Under the pieces are notes generated by a model. The model saw only the letters and a program-made list of their open reading frames with translations. It ran no database searches and had not been told where the DNA came from. This document shows positions 45,505 through 57,939 of a stretch of DNA of 64,000 nt, in pieces (within the stretch, counting starts at the first letter, position 1; the number at the start of each line of letters is the position of its first letter). The stretch is from Megalobrama amblycephala (Eukaryota; Chordata; Actinopteri; Cypriniformes; Xenocyprididae): positions 11,351,537 through 11,415,536 of the forward strand of contig NC_063049.1 in NCBI RefSeq assembly GCF_018812025.1. The letters run 5' to 3'. The translations under genes and the position numbers were made by a program.

Positions 45505-45969
45505 AGGTTTAGTTCACCCAAAAATGAAAATTCTGTCATTTATTACTCACCCTCATGCCGTTCCACACCCGTAAGACCTTAATCTTCGGAACACAAATTA
45601 AGATATTTTTGTTGAAATCCGATGACTCAGTGAGGCCTCCATAGCCAGCGATGACATTTCCTCTCTCAAGATCCATACTAAAAAACATATTTACTATGTA
45701 CATATTTACATGTACTAAAAACATATTTAAATCAGTTCATGTGAGTACAGTGGTTCAATCATTAATATTATAAAGCGACAAGAATATTTTTGGTGAAATA
45801 ACGACTTATTTAGTGATGTCCGATTTCAAAACACTGCTTCAGGAAGCTTCGGAGCATAATGAATCAGCGTATTGAATCATGATTCGGATCGCGTGTCAAA
45901 CCGCCAAACTGCTGAAATCACGTGACTTTGGTGCTCCGAACTGCTGATTTGACACGCTGATTCATTATC
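45505..45969. mobile_element. Left part of a TTAA foldback MITE
   Basis: TTAA (45501-45504) is followed by AGGTTTAGTTCACCC and the family body shared with 27751-31005. The right end is missing. Confidence 0.7.
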
Positions 45970-46716
45970 AGAGATTGTATATAATGGGGAGATAAGAGGG
46001 TCTGTATCTCTTACCATTGGAGAAAGTGTAACGGCTAACTTAATCACGTGTGGCACCTCTCAGCCTATCGTGTAATGGCAGTGACATCAGTCACATCAGT
46101 CCCTAGTCTGCCTTCTCTTAAAAAAATACATTTTTATCAAGCTAAAATCTACATATAGTTCCCAACGAAAGTATTGTTTAATGTAAAACATTCTGAAGAT
46201 TGGCAAACAGGCTGTCGATTAATTAAATGATTAGCTATTTCCCCACAAAAGCTGTTTAATCAGCATAGTGAAGCCTCTCATCCATTGACTTCCATTAAAA
46301 AAAAAGCCTCTGGTCTCATTCCCTGTGTACCGCGGGGGGCGGAGCGTTAAGCTTTAGCCATTACGCTTTTTTGGCTAAAGGTTGCAGGCTTGCCTTCCAG
46401 TAAATATAGTATGCTATATATATAGTATGCTTGTCATGTGCAGTAATTTCTTGTATAGAACAAACACCGTCATTTTTTTAAATGATGTTGCACTACGTGC
46501 AAACGCTGCAAAAAAAAAAAAAAAAAAAAAAACACTGTGAGAGGTTAGTGGCTAGTTAATTGAACATTAAAGGCTGTACAAATACAAACATCAAAAAGTG
46601 GGGCCTTAAAGAGGAAAGACAGGGTGGAGTAGTTACACAAAAACTACCCAAAATAGAGTTTTTTGATTGTTGAGAGAACAACTATCACATCTAACTTCAG
46701 CGACATATGCACCGTT

Positions 46717-46939
46717 TCAGTTCTCTTTCTTACCATCCTTGTTACTGTTACTGTTGCTTCAGCGAAGCGCTCATTTTCAAAACTGAAGCTAATAAAAAAA
46801 TATTTGCCGAGCACCATGTCGCAGAACAGACTGACTGGCAGTTCTTCTCATTGAGAATGCACGAAACCGTGAATTAAACACCATGGAAATAGTGGATGCA
46901 TTTGCCGAGAGAAAGGCCCGGAGAATGCGACCAAAATGA
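46717..46939 (+). pseudogene. hAT transposase C-terminal dimerisation domain remnant
   Basis: The plus-strand frame reads VASAKRSFSKLKLIKKYLPS then TMSQNRL, and after a small frame shift near 46845 it continues as ENARNRELN and EIVDAFAERKARRM before a stop. This is the hAT-family C-terminal dimerisation signature. The catalytic part is absent. Confidence 0.8.
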
Positions 46940-47379
46940 GTGAGTAGTTTTCTGTTTTTACATTTTGGGCCGCCGTGCCAAGATCGTTTGTGTTTGCATA
47001 CAGTAGTTTAGACATTGGCTGAGCCTTGGTTATTTTAGACTTTTTTTTTTTTTTTAGTTTCGTACCCTCCGTTCTGGTTGTGAAAAGTTGTTGGGTAGTG
47101 TGTGCTTTTTATGGTGTTGTTTGGTTTGCTATTCTCTTGATACGCTACAGTGAACGTCCAAATGTCTCTTGTAGCCTACTTGGGCGACGGGGGCTACGGG
47201 GGCTTTGCATATTGGCCCGGGAATGACTTGTTACGCCACTGCATTAGTGTGAAATAAAATGTGACCCAAACTAAATTAAAAATAGGTTTAAAAATGAACT
47301 CACATTTCTGCTGCTGTTTATGTATGTTTTTGTCAAGTCAGTGTTACTATCTTTGCATATTGTTGGGACTACGCAGTAT

Positions 47380-47660
47380 ATATATATGAATTAAGAATTT
47401 CAAATGAGTAAAAAAACAGAGCTTAATAAAACATTTTGTATAAGTCTTGATGGAACAAGGGAATGGACCATTTAGTTTATGTGATTCATATTCATAAATT
47501 TAACCATATTTAAATTTTTTAAATGTACGAATGCAAATCACATAAACTGAAACGGTCCATTCCCTTGTTCCATTAAGATTTATGCTAATTATTTTAAGCT
47601 GTTATATTTTATAATTATATTTAAAGCTTTTTTACATATTTAAAATTCTTAATCCATGAT
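47380..47660. repeat. Long foldback element
   Basis: The left arm holds GATGGAACAAGGGAATGGAC. The right arm holds its complement GTCCATTCCCTTGTTCCATT. Pairing continues outwards through GAATTAAGAATTTCAAAT and its partner. The arms are about 120 nt each with a short AT-rich loop near 47500. Confidence 0.75.
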
Positions 47661-47946
47661 ATAATATGTAAGGATTATTCAGTTCAGTTTGATGGAATTT
47701 TACTACATAACTGAAATTAGCAAATCTAAAAAAAAAAAGGTTTAAACATTTTTTGAGTGCAGCATTTGATCACTGGATTTACAGAAATCACATTTTTTAA
47801 AAAGTGTCTCAACATAGCAACATTCATTGCATATCTAATCAACTCATGAAAAACACATTAATTATTATTTGAATTAGGGCTGCATGATTTATCGCGATTT
47901 AAAGGTGCCCTAGAACCAGTTTTTACAAGATGTAATATAAGTCTAA

Positions 47947-48678
47947 TGCTGCGTTCACACCGAACGCGTCTGGGTCGTCTGATTTACATGTTAAGTCAAT
48001 GTAAACGCGCGTCTAGATGTCCTGCGGTGTGAATCAAGCGTCTAGCACGGTGCAAATTGGCCGTTGACGCGCGAATTGAGCCTTCACGCGGCTGACACGC
48101 GAATTGAGCGTCTGACGCCCTAGACGCCTGAGTTGAAAAATCTGAACTTTGGCGTAAATTCACGGCACATTAACCAATCAGGGACTCTGCTTTGGTAGTA
48201 ACGTGTTTATGAAGTGATAAGCGGTGGAGACCAGAACTAAGATAATAGTCACTGTGTGTGGCCACCCTGAGCTCTATGATGTGTCATTATATTTTTATCG
48301 AGACAGGAATAAAAAGGACCTTGCCTGGAAGAGGATAAGCGAAGAAATCGGACAATCTGGTTAGTTGTAAAACTTTTTGCATAATTTTAGCCGTTAATAA
48401 TAGCCCACCTTCTAGCTAGCAAAAGCCGGCCGGCATAACCGAGTTAAATTGCCGCCACTGGTTTCCAACTGACGAAATGATGTGTTTATTCAGAGGATCT
48501 GTGCAGAAAGAGATGAAAGCCCCTCCCATGACGTGAATTCGCGTCTGAACACACTTTGTTTAGACGCGCGAATAGAGCGAATTTGACGCGCGTCTGAAGC
48601 GTCTGACTTCAAAAGCGTCCAACTAGACGCATCTGACGTGAATTTGACGCCCCAGACGCGTTCGGTGTGAACGCAGCA
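47947..48678. mobile_element. Harbinger-type MITE with MADF-like exon, copy 2
   Basis: The ends TGCTGCGTTCACACC and GGTGTGAACGCAGCA are flanked by TAA (47944-47946, 48679-48681). It is related to 29742-30529 in its ends, GC-rich words and the exon it carries. Confidence 0.85.
48228..48359 (+). pseudogene. MADF-like first exon inside the Harbinger MITE, copy 2
   Basis: The frame reads GHPELYDVSLYFYRDRNKKD then LAWKRISEEIGQSG, ending at donor GTTAGT. It keeps the MADF core better than copy 1, but the start codon region is degraded (stop codons upstream near 48240). Confidence 0.65.
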
Positions 48679-49281
48679 TAAGGTATCCCCTGAATGTGTC
48701 TGTGAAGTTTCAGCTCAAATTACCCCATATTTTTTTTAATTAATTTTTTTAACTGCCTATTTTGGGGCATCATTAACTATGCACCGATTCAGGCTGCGGC
48801 CCCTTTAAATCGCGCGCTCCCTGCCCCCCCGAGCTCTCGCCTATAATACAGTGCATTTACAAAGTTCACACAGCTAATATAACCCTCAAATGGATCTTTA
48901 CAAGATGTTCATCATGCATACTGCATGCATGCGTCGGATCATGTGAGTATAGTATTTATTTGGATGTTTACATTTGATTCTGAATGAGTTTGACAGTGCT
49001 CCGTGGCTAACGGGTTAACATTACACACTGTTGGAGAGATTTATAAAGAATGAAGTTGTGTTTATGCATTATACAGACTGCAAGTGTTTAAAAATGAAAA
49101 TAGCGACGGCTCTCTTGTCTCTGTGAATACAGTAAGAAACGATGGTAACTTTAACCACATTTAACAGTACATTAGCAACATGCTAACAAAACATTTAGAA
49201 AGACAATTCACAAATATCACTAAAAATATCATGATATCATGGATCATGTCAGTTATTATCATATTTAATATTATCATTATT

Positions 49282-50613
49282 ATGAAAGAAGTTTGTTTGA
49301 AATCTTTGCACATTTATTAAAAATAAAAAACGAAATCACATGTATGTATTCACAGCATTTGTCATGACACTCAAAATTGAGCTCAGGTGCATCCTGTTTC
49401 CACTGATCATCCTTGAGATATTTCTACAACTTGATTGGAGTCCACCTGTGGTAAATTCAAACCAAGCCATGAAGTCCAAGGAATTGTCTGTAGACCTCAG
49501 AGACAGGATTGTATCGAGGCACAGATCTGCGGAAGGGTACAGAAAAATTTCTGCAGCATCGAAGGTCCCAGTGAGCACAGTGGCCTCCAATGGAAGAAGT
49601 TTGGAACCACCAGGACTCTTCCTAGAGCAGGCCGCCCGGCCAAACTGAGCGATCGGGGCAGAAGGGCCTTAGTCAGGGAGGTGACCAAGAACCCGATGGT
49701 CACTCTGACAGAGCTCCAGCATTTCTCTGTGGAGAGAGGAGAACCTTCCAGAAGAACAACCATCTCAGTAAAAGGCACATGACAGCCCACCTGGAGGACT
49801 CTCAGACCATGAGAAACAAAATCTCTGGTTTGATGAAACAAAGATTGATCTCTTTGGCCTGAATAGCAAGCGTCATGTCTGGAGGAAACCAGTCACCGCT
49901 CATCACCTGGCCAATACAATCCCTACAGTGAAGCATGGTGGTGGTAGCATCATGCTGTGGGGATGTTTTTCAGTGGCAGGAACTGGGAGACTAGTCAGGA
50001 TTGAGGGAAAGATGAATGCAGCAATGTACAGAGACATCAGTGATGAAAACCTTCCAACATCTTCCAACAGGACAACGACCCTAAGCACACAGCCAAGATA
50101 ACAAAGGAGTGGCTACAGGACAACTCTGTGAATGTCTTTGAGTGGCCCAGCCAGAGCCCAGACTTGAACCCGATTGAACATCTCTGGAGAGATCTGAAAA
50201 TGGCTGTGCACCGATGCTTCCCATCCAACCTGATGGAGGTTGAGAGGTCCTGCAAAGAAGAATGGGAGAAACTGCCCAAAAATAGGTGTGCCAAGCTTGT
50301 AGTATCATACGCAAAAAGACTTTAATTGGTGCCAAAGGTGCTTCAACAGAGTACTGAGCAAAGGCTGTGAATACTTATGTACATGTGAATTTTTATTTTG
50401 TATTTATATTTAATTCATTCATTTTTTTTTTTTTTTTTTTTTTTTTTATAAATTTACAAAGATTTCAAACAAACTTCTTTCACATTGTCATTTTGGGGTA
50501 TTGTTTGTAGAATTTTGAGGTAAATAATGAACTTAATCCCTTTTAAAATAAGGCTATAACATAACAAAATGCGGAAAAGTGAAGCGCTTTGAATAATTTC
50601 CGGATGCACTGTA
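49282..50613 (+). mobile_element. 5'-truncated Tc1 element (TACAGTGCATCCGG family)
   Basis: The right end runs to CCGGATGCACTGTA at 50613. The subterminal GAAGTTTGTTTGAAATCTTT (left, near 49290) is inverted near 50465. The outer left terminal repeat is missing. Confidence 0.8.
49469..50325 (+). pseudogene. Tc1 transposase, frame-shifted
   Basis: The ATG at 49469 opens MKSKELSVDLRDRIVSRHRS, the Tc1 helix-turn-helix start. The frame breaks near 49580 and again later. The C-terminal part is intact as [20 protein letters not shown] from 50143 onward, holding the catalytic Glu. Several deletions make it inactive. Confidence 0.85.
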
Positions 50614-50687
50614 TTTACTTGAAGTAGCTACCCCCTGAGATTTTAAGTCAGTAAGTTAGGTCAATAATAATATTAATTAATAAACAG

Positions 50688-51759
50688 TAGAGATGCACCG
50701 ATTGATCAGCCAGGGATCGGTGATCAGCCGATCAGTCTCACTTCTTACCGATTCCAAGCCGATCCGTTTTGTTACCAGCGGCACAGGCAATAACGTCAAA
50801 TGCGCGTTCTCGCTCTCTTCTCTGTCACGGTGAAGTGACACACACCCGCGCGGGCGCCTCCTCTCTCTCTCACACACACTCGCCTCATTCGCTCCTGTTA
50901 AATAGTGCTTACTGCGCATAAATTTTAGTCATTCCCGCAGGTTTCGCGGTCACACCGAAAGCGCGCACCACTGATCTACATTAATGAAGCTAACAAGCCA
51001 CTCAGTCTCAGAGACAGAAGTCAAACAGAGTCACAAGTACCAAAACGAGAAGCATAATGCGTTTAAACCGTCAAATACATACAAAAGTATGTCAAAACCA
51101 GCGGCACAGGCAATCTTGGCGAGTATGCAGATAAACACAGTCAGTTTTGAATCATTAAATAGCTAAGAAAGTGAATCCATGTTGTGTGTAACAGTATTGG
51201 GTCCGTTGAACACCGTTCATAGACTCTTCAAGGGACAGCAGTCCAATATTCCTGCTGCTGTCTGTCATGTTAATCAAAGAACAAAAGACAAAGAAAATCA
51301 ATTTCAGCTCTAGTCTTGACTGAATACGTTTTATTTCTTTAATGGTAAGAATTGATCTGTATTAATATTTACAATAAAGACTACAGAAATTAATGTAACC
51401 AATGTAAAATAACACTGAATGTGTAATTTTACATTTGATTACTTTAATTTCTGTAGTAGCCCATTTCTTACCTGAATAGAAACCATTAACCCGAAAAAAC
51501 TTAGTTTCATAGCTCTCTTTATTCTGTTGCATTTATTTGAGCTGTTTATATTTTATTACTGATTTTTACTTGTTTTTTTTTTTTTTTTAATGAAAATAAA
51601 ACTTTGCATTGAAGAAAAGAAAATTTTTGTTTGTATATGTTGTCAATTATAGTTCTTAGAAAGAAAATCGGAATCGGCAAAAATCTGTATCGGCTGATCT
51701 CACTAACAAAAAATCGGAAATCGGAATCGGCCAAGAAAATGGCAATCGGTGCATCTCTG
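50688..51759. mobile_element. hAT MITE with TAGAGATGCACCGAT ends, copy A
   Basis: Terminal inverted repeats TAGAGATGCACCGATTG and CAATCGGTGCATCTCTG are flanked by the 8-bp duplication ATAAACAG (50680-50687, 51760-51767). The body has no transposase. Confidence 0.85.
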
Positions 51760-52243
51760 ATAAACAGTACACTGTTCTCTGATATCAGTTAATGTTCACA
51801 TGACGTTGGTAAACAAATATTTAATCTTTTTTAGTATGTGTATTATTTTGATTTTTTTTGTATTATTTTGGTTTTATTTTAAAGTTATTTATTTTAATTT
51901 TAACTTTATGATTTAATTGAATTAATAGGTTTTCATTAAACTCTAAAACCCCTTGCAGTTCCATCATGAAACCCCAGTATTGGAAACTGAAATTTGGAAT
52001 CAAAAACTTGAATACAATTTGTAAGTAATCTACCCAGCACTGATTTTAGGGGGACTTAGGGAGGATTTAATTCCGTATCGCACGCCACGCTGTTATCGGT
52101 GCACACAGAAGCACATACAATGCTCGCGCGCACACAGAGAGAGAGAAGTGCGTTTCAGATAGCTTGCGAACTCCAATTTGATTTCTCTTTTGCGTCCTCA
52201 ATGCACTTGGATGGACACATACACGCATTATGTCAGTCAAAAT

Positions 52244-53008
52244 CAGTGTTGGAGAAAGTTACTTTTAAAAGTAATGCATTACAATATTGCGTTACTCCCT
52301 AAAAAAGTAACTAATTGCGTTACTTCGTTACTTTTTATGAAAAGTAATGCGTTACTTTACTTTTGCGTTACTTTTTCTCACCAGGGCTGGGCTCTCTTGT
52401 TTGTTTGTTTTTTAATAACAACAAAAACATTCTAATTTTGGCAAAAAGGCCCTTTCACACCAAAAGTGAAATCAATAAGCCTTAGGCTGAAGGAAAAGCA
52501 TATTTACACCTGTACAGTAGAGGGCGCAGCTCAAACAAATCTTTCAGATGTGCTGCCGTTCTGGATTTAAGAAGAATAAGATACAGTAGAAGGAAGTTCT
52601 AGTTCTTATTTCTAAATCTAATCTAAAGTATTTTTTGCTTATTAGTATGGTTGAATTGAAGGTCAGCAGCAAAGACATTGGTTAATAATTGAGATTAAAT
52701 ACATAAAGTATATTTGTGTAATTTAATATAGTTAATTATTACAGGTTTGCAAAAATTCTGAGTCTAGAACTACAATAACCATCATTGCTTACACAGCGCA
52801 CACAATATCTCTGCACTGTATTCCTCTCAACATGGGGACAACATGTCAGTCAATAAATGTGAAAAAGTAACTTGCATTACTTATTTGAAAAAGTAACTTA
52901 GATATTTTGTTGTAAATTGGAAAAGTAATGCGTTACTTTACTAGTTACTTGAAAAAGTAATCTGATTACGTAACTCAAGTTACTTGTAATGCGTTACCCC
53001 CAACACTG
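52244..53008. mobile_element. hAT MITE with CAGTGTTGG ends, copy A
   Basis: CAGTGTTGG at the left and CCAACACTG at the right are flanked by GTCAAAAT on both sides (52236-52243, 53009-53016). Internal AGTAATGCGTTACTT repeats give it strong foldback potential. Confidence 0.9.
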
Positions 53009-53509
53009 GTCAAAATACCCCTCTCTGCAAGTATTCGGTTACGTCTTATTTGAACGAGGTGAGAATTCGGATGTGTATCTATCGGATGTGTGCATGCATG
53101 GGGTCTTACTCTTAAAGTGACAGCAACCTATAAATACCTGCTGTTGTTTGTCATGTAAATCAAACAACAAAACACAGCTTTAACAAAGATTAATCTATAT
53201 TAAATTTATACAGTGAACAGTGTCATTTTATATTTATTACATTTCTGTACATAAAAATTAATACTACAGTTAGAACCTATACTTTATTTGTAACTTTATG
53301 TTGTATTTATCTATGCTTGTAATTGGTGTACAGTATTTGTTCTTTTTACAGTCTGTTCACTTGCCTTCATAATGTATTAGTTAGGCTAGTAGTTTCTGCT
53401 GTAGTTAAAGTGGGCTAAGTAATAAAAAAAAAATCTGAAAAATGATCCGATCCGTGACTTAATAACCGTGACATGATCCGAAACGTGAGTTTTATTATCT
53501 GTTGAACCA

Positions 53510-53512
<3 letters not shown>

Positions 53513-53568
<56 letters not shown>
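53513..53568. repeat. (TA)n microsatellite, copy A
   Basis: About 27 TA units lie just before a long palindrome. Confidence 0.95.
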
Positions 53569-53571
<3 letters not shown>

Positions 53572-53652
53572 GCATTCAACAGCCCCATAGTATAAGTATA
53601 TATATATATATATATATATATATACTTATACTATGGGGCTGTTGAATGCTCG
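53569..53652. repeat. Perfect 84-bp palindrome, copy A
   Basis: The arms CGAGCATTCAACAGCCCCAT and ATGGGGCTGTTGAATGCTCG pair without mismatch, continuing through TAGTATAAGTA into an alternating TA centre. Confidence 0.9.
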
Positions 53653-53878
53653 AATCTGATTGGTTGACCAACGTTCTAAGGTGTGCAATTATTTTCAGGG
53701 AAACGCACAGCTAAAGTAGTTCAAGGCAGGTCTTGACCGCATTGCAGTTCCATATCAAAAGAAACAAAACCCACAACATCACTGCCCAAGCAAATAAATA
53801 TAGTAAACATTAGGTTGAAAACAACAAATTATTGTCTTTGGATTTTTCCACAAAATGTTTTATTGTGTCCTGAAAGTA

Positions 53879-54022
53879 GGGCTGCATGATTAATCGGATG
53901 ATTCGAAAAAAACCAACAACATTGAAATCACGCTTGAACGATTTGGCTCAGTGCAATTATGAAATCTTATCGCAAAAAAATATTGCGATTTAGCAAAGGC
54001 TGCGTTTTTTTTTTTATATGCG
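53879..54022. mobile_element. Truncated GGCTGCATGAT MITE at the duplication break
   Basis: It starts GGGCTGCATGATTAATCG as in the full copy at 57940 but stops at the duplication junction. A further scrap of the same end is at 47877-47898. Confidence 0.8.
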
Positions 54023-54391
54023 GTGGGGATGTTTTTCAGTGGCAGGAACTGGGAGACTAGTCAGGATTGAGGGAAAGATGAATGCAGCAATGTACAGAGA
54101 CATCAGTGATGAAAACCTTCCAACATCTTCCAACAGGACAACGACCCTAAGCACACAGCCAAGATAACAAAGGAGTGGCTACAGGACAACTCTGTGAATG
54201 TCTTTGAGTGGCCCAGCCAGAGCCCAGACTTGAACCCGATTGAACATCTCTGGAGAGATCTGAAAATGGCTGTGCACCGATGCTTCCCATCCAACCTGAT
54301 GGAGGTTGAGAGGTCCTGCAAAGAAGAATGGGAGAAACTGCCCAAAAATAGGTGTGCCAAGCTTGTAGTATCATACGCAAAAAGACTTTAA
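54023..54391 (+). pseudogene. Duplicated C-terminal piece of the Tc1 transposase
   Basis: It is identical to 49957-50325, including the [11 protein letters not shown] motif. The upstream part of the gene lies outside the duplicated unit. Confidence 0.85.
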
Positions 54392-54750
54392 TTGGTGCCA
54401 AAGGTGCTTCAACAGAGTACTGAGCAAAGGCTGTGAATACTTATGTACATGTGAATTTTTATTTTGTATTTATATTTAATTCATTCATTTTTTTTTTTTT
54501 TTTTTTTTTTATAAATTTACAAAGATTTCAAACAAACTTCTTTCACATTGTCATTTTGGGGTATTGTTTGTAGAATTTTGAGGTAAATAATGAACTTAAT
54601 CCCTTTTAAAATAAGGCTATAACATAACAAAATGCGGAAAAGTGAAGCGCTTTGAATAATTTCCGGATGCACTGTATTTACTTGAAGTAGCTACCCCCTG
54701 AGATTTTAAGTCAGTAAGTTAGGTCAATAATAATATTAATTAATAAACAG

Positions 54751-55822
54751 TAGAGATGCACCGATTGATCAGCCAGGGATCGGTGATCAGCCGATCAGTC
54801 TCACTTCTTACCGATTCCAAGCCGATCCGTTTTGTTACCAGCGGCACAGGCAATAACGTCAAATGCGCGTTCTCGCTCTCTTCTCTGTCACGGTGAAGTG
54901 ACACACACCCGCGCGGGCGCCTCCTCTCTCTCTCACACACACTCGCCTCATTCGCTCCTGTTAAATAGTGCTTACTGCGCATAAATTTTAGTCATTCCCG
55001 CAGGTTTCGCGGTCACACCGAAAGCGCGCACCACTGATCTACATTAATGAAGCTAACAAGCCACTCAGTCTCAGAGACAGAAGTCAAACAGAGTCACAAG
55101 TACCAAAACGAGAAGCATAATGCGTTTAAACCGTCAAATACATACAAAAGTATGTCAAAACCAGCGGCACAGGCAATCTTGGCGAGTATGCAGATAAACA
55201 CAGTCAGTTTTGAATCATTAAATAGCTAAGAAAGTGAATCCATGTTGTGTGTAACAGTATTGGGTCCGTTGAACACCGTTCATAGACTCTTCAAGGGACA
55301 GCAGTCCAATATTCCTGCTGCTGTCTGTCATGTTAATCAAAGAACAAAAGACAAAGAAAATCAATTTCAGCTCTAGTCTTGACTGAATACGTTTTATTTC
55401 TTTAATGGTAAGAATTGATCTGTATTAATATTTACAATAAAGACTACAGAAATTAATGTAACCAATGTAAAATAACACTGAATGTGTAATTTTACATTTG
55501 ATTACTTTAATTTCTGTAGTAGCCCATTTCTTACCTGAATAGAAACCATTAACCCGAAAAAACTTAGTTTCATAGCTCTCTTTATTCTGTTGCATTTATT
55601 TGAGCTGTTTATATTTTATTACTGATTTTTACTTGTTTTTTTTTTTTTTTTAATGAAAATAAAACTTTGCATTGAAGAAAAGAAAATTTTTGTTTGTATA
55701 TGTTGTCAATTATAGTTCTTAGAAAGAAAATCGGAATCGGCAAAAATCTGTATCGGCTGATCTCACTAACAAAAAATCGGAAATCGGAATCGGCCAAGAA
55801 AATGGCAATCGGTGCATCTCTG
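54751..55822. mobile_element. hAT MITE with TAGAGATGCACCGAT ends, copy B
   Basis: It was carried along by the 4-kb duplication, with the same 8-bp flanks. Confidence 0.85.
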
Positions 55823-56306
55823 ATAAACAGTACACTGTTCTCTGATATCAGTTAATGTTCACATGACGTTGGTAAACAAATATTTAATCTTTTTTAGTAT
55901 GTGTATTATTTTGATTTTTTTTGTATTATTTTGGTTTTATTTTAAAGTTATTTATTTTAATTTTAACTTTATGATTTAATTGAATTAATAGGTTTTCATT
56001 AAACTCTAAAACCCCTTGCAGTTCCATCATGAAACCCCAGTATTGGAAACTGAAATTTGGAATCAAAAACTTGAATACAATTTGTAAGTAATCTACCCAG
56101 CACTGATTTTAGGGGGACTTAGGGAGGATTTAATTCCGTATCGCACGCCACGCTGTTATCGGTGCACACAGAAGCACATACAATGCTCGCGCGCACACAG
56201 AGAGAGAGAAGTGCGTTTCAGATAGCTTGCGAACTCCAATTTGATTTCTCTTTTGCGTCCTCAATGCACTTGGATGGACACATACACGCATTATGTCAGT
56301 CAAAAT

Positions 56307-57070
56307 CAGTGTTGGAGAAAGTTACTTTTAAAAGTAATGCATTACAATATTGCGTTACTCCCTAAAAAAGTAACTAATTGCGTTACTTCGTTACTTTTTA
56401 TGAAAAGTAATGCGTTACTTTACTTTTGCGTTACTTTTTCTCACCAGGGCTGGGCTCTCTTGTTTGTTTGTTTTTTAATAACAACAAAAACATTCTAATT
56501 TTGGCAAAAAGGCCCTTTCACACCAAAAGTGAAATCAATAAGCCTTAGGCTGAAGGAAAAGCATATTTACACCTGTACAGTAGAGGGCGCAGCTCAAACA
56601 AATCTTTCAGATGTGCTGCCGTTCTGGATTTAAGAAGAATAAGATACAGTAGAAGGAAGTTCTAGTTCTTATTTCTAAATCTAATCTAAAGTATTTTTTG
56701 CTTATTAGTATGGTTGAATTGAAGGTCAGCAGCAAAGACATTGGTTAATAATTGAGATTAAATACATAAAGTATATTTGTGTAATTTAATATAGTTAATT
56801 ATTACAGGTTTGCAAAAATTCTGAGTCTAGAACTACAATAACCATCATTGCTTACACAGCGCACACAATATCTCTGCACTGTATTCCTCTCAACATGGGG
56901 ACAACATGTCAGTCAATAAATGTGAAAAAGTAACTTGCATTACTTATTTGAAAAAGTAACTTAGATATTTTGTTGTAAATTGGAAAAGTAATGCGTTACT
57001 TTACTAGTTACTTGAAAAAGTAATCTGATTACGTAACTCAAGTTACTTGTAATGCGTTACCCCAACACTG
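56307..57070. mobile_element. hAT MITE with CAGTGTTGG ends, copy B
   Basis: It is the duplicate of 52244-53008, one base shorter in the C run before the right end. Confidence 0.9.
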
Positions 57071-57571
57071 GTCAAAATACCCCTCTCTGCAAGTATTCGG
57101 TTACGTCTTATTTGAACGAGGTGAGAATTCGGATGTGTATCTATCGGATGTGTGCATGCATGGGGTCTTACTCTTAAAGTGACAGCAACCTATAAATACC
57201 TGCTGTTGTTTGTCATGTAAATCAAACAACAAAACACAGCTTTAACAAAGATTAATCTATATTAAATTTATACAGTGAACAGTGTCATTTTATATTTATT
57301 ACATTTCTGTACATAAAAATTAATACTACAGTTAGAACCTATACTTTATTTGTAACTTTATGTTGTATTTATCTATGCTTGTAATTGGTGTACAGTATTT
57401 GTTCTTTTTACAGTCTGTTCACTTGCCTTCATAATGTATTAGTTAGGCTAGTAGTTTCTGCTGTAGTTAAAGTGGGCTAAGTAATAAAAAAAAAATCTGA
57501 AAAATGATCCGATCCGTGACTTAATAACCGTGACATGATCCGAAACGTGAGTTTTATTATCTGTTGAACCA

Positions 57572-57573
<2 letters not shown>

Positions 57574-57630
<57 letters not shown>
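57574..57630. repeat. (TA)n microsatellite, copy B
   Basis: It is the counterpart of 53513-53568 with a slightly different length. Confidence 0.95.
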
Positions 57631-57631
<1 letters not shown>

Positions 57632-57632
<1 letters not shown>

Positions 57633-57713
57633 GAGCATTCAACAGCCCCATAGTATAAGTATATATATATATATATATATATATACTTATACTATGGGGC
57701 TGTTGAATGCTCG
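57632..57713. repeat. Perfect palindrome, copy B
   Basis: It has the same arms as 53569-53652, with a centre one TA unit shorter. Confidence 0.9.
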
Positions 57714-57939
57714 AATCTGATTGGTTGACCAACGTTCTAAGGTGTGCAATTATTTTCAGGGAAACGCACAGCTAAAGTAGTTCAAGGCAGGTCTTGACCG
57801 CATTGCAGTTCCATATCAAAAGAAACAAAACCCACAACATCACTGCCCAAGCAAATAAATATAGTAAACATTAGGTTGAAAACAACAAATTATTGTCTTT
57901 GGATTTTTCCACAAAATGTTTTATTGTGTCCTGAAAGTA

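Larger units (their letters stand above)
45390..47241. mobile_element. Decayed hAT element
   Basis: Left CAGTGGCATA and right TACGCCACTG are inverted 10-bp ends typical of hAT transposons. The element holds a hAT dimerisation-domain remnant and a broken MITE. A matching 8-bp flank is no longer visible. Confidence 0.6.
47903..49259. mobile_element. TTAA MITE (AGGTGCCCTAGAA), copy 2, interrupted and truncated
   Basis: TTAA (47899-47902) precedes AGGTGCCCTAGAA. The body matches 17064-17930 up to GGATCATGTCAGTTATTAT near 49259. A Harbinger MITE splits it, and the right end has been replaced by a Tc1 element. Confidence 0.75.
49957..54022 (+). repeat. 4.06-kb tandem duplication, copy A
   Basis: This 4066-bp unit is followed immediately by a second copy. 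It starts inside the Tc1 transposase (GTGGGGATGTTTTTCAGTGG) and ends inside the GGCTGCATGAT MITE (TTTATATGCG). Confidence 0.9.

Noticed and set aside
57448..57732. 94-codon minus-strand frame with Ile-Tyr runs
   Set aside because: It is produced by TA microsatellites and the palindrome.
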